A DNA stretch of 7,987 bases from Phycisphaerales bacterium. Its GTDB lineage: Bacteria > Planctomycetota > Phycisphaerae > Phycisphaerales > SM1A02. Position numbers and translations under genes: made by a program. Positions within the stretch are counted from its first letter, which is position 1; each line of letters opens with the position of its first letter. Of the stretch, positions 6,251 to 7,987 are shown one piece after another. The DNA lies in assembly GCA_029243925.1 (NCBI GenBank), contig JAQWRC010000381.1:1-7987 (forward strand), given 5' to 3'. The notes beneath the pieces were generated by a model, which was not told the DNA's origin, did not search any database, and saw only the letters and a list, made by a program, of their open reading frames with translations.

Positions 6251-7987
6251 CTAGTCCGTCGCTGCGCCCTCCGGCTCTTCGCTGGGAATCGCTTCGGATG
6301 TGAATTTCAGATGGTCGACATCATCTTCACGGGTGAGTAGCAGCTTCTGTCCGGATTCATACTCGCCACCAAGCAGCGCTTCGGCGAGCGGATCTTCCAC
6401 ATAACTGCTGATCGCGCGGCGAAGTGGGCGTGCTCCGAAATCGGGGTTGTAACCCTTTTCGATCAGGAAGTCCTTCGCCTTTTCGTCGAGTGCGAGATCC
6501 ATACCCTTGGCACGGATTCGATCCGCAACCTTTTCCAGTTCGATGTCAATGATGTGATACAGATCATCCTTGCCCAGCGGACGGAAGACAATCGTGTCAT
6601 CAAGGCGGTTGATGAACTCGGGTCGGAAGAACTTCTCGACCTCACCCATCAACGAAGCCTTCATGCTGTCGTAGTCCTGGACTTCCTCACGTTTGCCAAA
6701 GCCGAACGATTGTCCGCCCTTGATGATTTCAGCGCCGATGTTCGACGTCATGATGAGGATGGTGTTTCTGAAGTCCACCTTTCGACCGAAGGAATCGGTC
6801 AGTCGGCCTTCTTCCATGATCTGCAGGAGCATGTTGAAGACATCAGGGTGAGCCTTTTCAACCTCGTCGAGCAGAAGCACGGCGTAGGGTCGCCGACGGA
6901 TCTGTTCGGTGAGCTGGCCACCTTCTTCGTAGCCGACATATCCGGGAGGGGCGCCGACCAGTCTCGAGACGGTGTGCTTCTCCATGTATTCGGACATGTC
7001 CAGATAGACCATGGCGTCCTGGTCGCCGAACATGAAGTCTGCGAGCGCTTTGGCAAGCAGCGTCTTGCCGACGCCTGAGGGGCCGACGAAGATGAACGAC
7101 CCGACAGGGCGATTCGGATCCTTCAAGCCGGAACGTGCCTTGCGAATCGCTCTGGCAACCTGCTTGACGGCTTCATGCTGACTGACAACGGTTTGGTGAA
7201 GTTCATCCTCGAGTTGGAGGAGTCGGGCGGATTCAGCTTCTTCAAGCCGAGTCAGCGGCACACCGGTGATCTTGGAGACCACTTCGGCGATGACTTCTTC
7301 ATCAACCGTGCCACTCATTTCACTCATGGAATCACGCCATTCCTTCTGAATGCGGTCCTTTTCGGCGCGGAGTTTTTCAGCTTTGTCCCGAAGGTCGGCT
7401 GCTTTTTCGTAATCGGCACCGCGTACGGCTGCCTCCTTCTCGACACCAAGCAGTTCAATTTGCTCTTCGATGTCAGCCAGGTTGGGTGGCTTGGTCATCG
7501 AACTCAACCGAACACGGGCGCCAGCTTCATCGATGATGTCCAGCGACTTGTCCGGTTGCACACGAGATGGGATGTATCGAGTTGACAGTTCGACGGCTTC
7601 TTCAATGGCAGCATCCGTGATCTTCACTCGATGGTGCTCTTCGTACTTGATTCGAAGTCCCTTGAGGATCTCGATGGTCTGATCCTGGGAAGGGGGCTCC
7701 ACTGCGACGGATTGGAAGCGTCGTTCAAGAGCGGAGTCCTTTTCGATGTACTTGCGGTATTCGTCGAAGGTTGTCGCACCGATGCACTGGATTTCACCAC
7801 GTGACAGAGCAGGCTTGAGCACGTTCGATGCATCGATTGCACCTTCCGCGCCACCGGCTCCAACGAGCGTGTGGAGTTCATCGATAAAGAGGATGACGTT
7901 CTTGACACGGCGAACCTCATTCATCACAGCCTTGATGCGTTCTTCGAACTGACCGCGGTATTTGGTGCCCGCGACCATCATGGCAAG
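6251..7987 (-). CDS. clpC: ATP-dependent Clp protease ATP-binding subunit ClpC, missing its N-terminal part
   Basis: The frame is open to the window edge. 578 residues are visible, and about 260 (the N-domain and the first Walker A) lie outside. Numbering from the first visible residue, AAA+ module 1 shows the pore loop GTKYRG (7-12), Walker B ILFIDE (32-37) and the arginine-finger segment ALERRF (86-91). A short middle region follows, with a UVR motif [15 protein letters not shown] (192-206), as in ClpC and not the long ClpB coiled coil. Module 2 has Walker A GPSGVGKT (302-309), pore loop GYVGY, Walker B VLLLDE (370-375), sensor 1 MTSN (413-416), the ClpP-docking tripeptide position FGF (428-430) and sensor 2 GARPLRR (518-524). 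This hexameric unfoldase feeds proteins to ClpP, and the FGF loop implies it docks ClpP and is not a stand-alone disaggregase. The C-terminus is a short acidic tail. The gene ends at TAG, followed by a strong intrinsic terminator. No ClpP, McsA or McsB gene is in view. Confidence 0.96.
   Translation of the reverse strand, partial: LAMMVAGTKYRGQFEERIKAVMNEVRRVKNVILFIDELHTLVGAGGAEGAIDASNVLKPALSRGEIQCIGATTFDEYRKYIEKDSALERRFQSVAVEPPSQDQTIEILKGLRIKYEEHHRVKITDAAIEEAVELSTRYIPSRVQPDKSLDIIDEAGARVRLSSMTKPPNLADIEEQIELLGVEKEAAVRGADYEKAADLRDKAEKLRAEKDRIQKEWRDSMSEMSGTVDEEVIAEVVSKITGVPLTRLEEAESARLLQLEDELHQTVVSQHEAVKQVARAIRKARSGLKDPNRPVGSFIFVGPSGVGKTLLAKALADFMFGDQDAMVYLDMSEYMEKHTVSRLVGAPPGYVGYEEGGQLTEQIRRRPYAVLLLDEVEKAHPDVFNMLLQIMEEGRLTDSFGRKVDFRNTILIMTSNIGAEIIKGGQSFGFGKREEVQDYDSMKASLMGEVEKFFRPEFINRLDDTIVFRPLGKDDLYHIIDIELEKVADRIRAKGMDLALDEKAKDFLIEKGYNPDFGARPLRRAISSYVEDPLAEALLGGEYESGQKLLLTREDDVDHLKFTSEAIPSEEPEGAATD

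Noticed and set aside
6554..7078. 174-codon open frame on the + strand opposite clpC
   Set aside because: It lies wholly antisense to strongly conserved AAA+ coding sequence, has no ribosome site or recognisable domain, and is a typical shadow in GC-rich DNA.

Overview
The window reads as an ordinary stretch of bacterial chromosome, densely coding and moderately GC-rich. It has no insertion sequences, CRISPR array, tRNA or rRNA. It holds seven protein genes. Five appear complete, and two are cut by the window edges. The gene content (a ClpC-type chaperone with a UVR-containing middle region, a squalene-hopene cyclase, a FIST sensor, a TolB-like beta-propeller and an outer-membrane-type lipoprotein) fits a diderm bacterium. 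My best guess is the Planctomycetota, perhaps Phycisphaerae-like. That is an inference from the general look of the proteins, not a measurement.

Layout from left to right. The 3' end of a class III aminotransferase, most like L-lysine 6-transaminase (+), meets a FIST-domain protein (-) tail to tail with one base between their stop codons. A short divergent intergenic region separates the FIST gene from squalene-hopene cyclase (+). The cyclase meets an RluA-type pseudouridine synthase (-) tail to tail with four bases between. RluA is divergent from a two-gene unit (+): an exported six-bladed TolB-like/PD40 propeller protein, then a small predicted lipoprotein whose TTG start overlaps the preceding TGA stop. 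This unit converges on clpC (-), whose 5' part lies beyond the right edge. A strong hairpin with a T-tract on the clpC side lies between them.

Strand alternates at almost every gene boundary, so most genes are probably single-gene transcription units. The only clear operon is the TolB-like/lipoprotein pair. The genes do not form one obvious pathway: they cover lysine catabolism or modification, small-molecule sensing, hopanoid synthesis, rRNA/tRNA modification, an envelope pair of unknown role and proteolysis. I found no convincing new system. The envelope pair, the FIST gene beside shc, and the start-codon inverted repeat of rluA are the points most worth checking.
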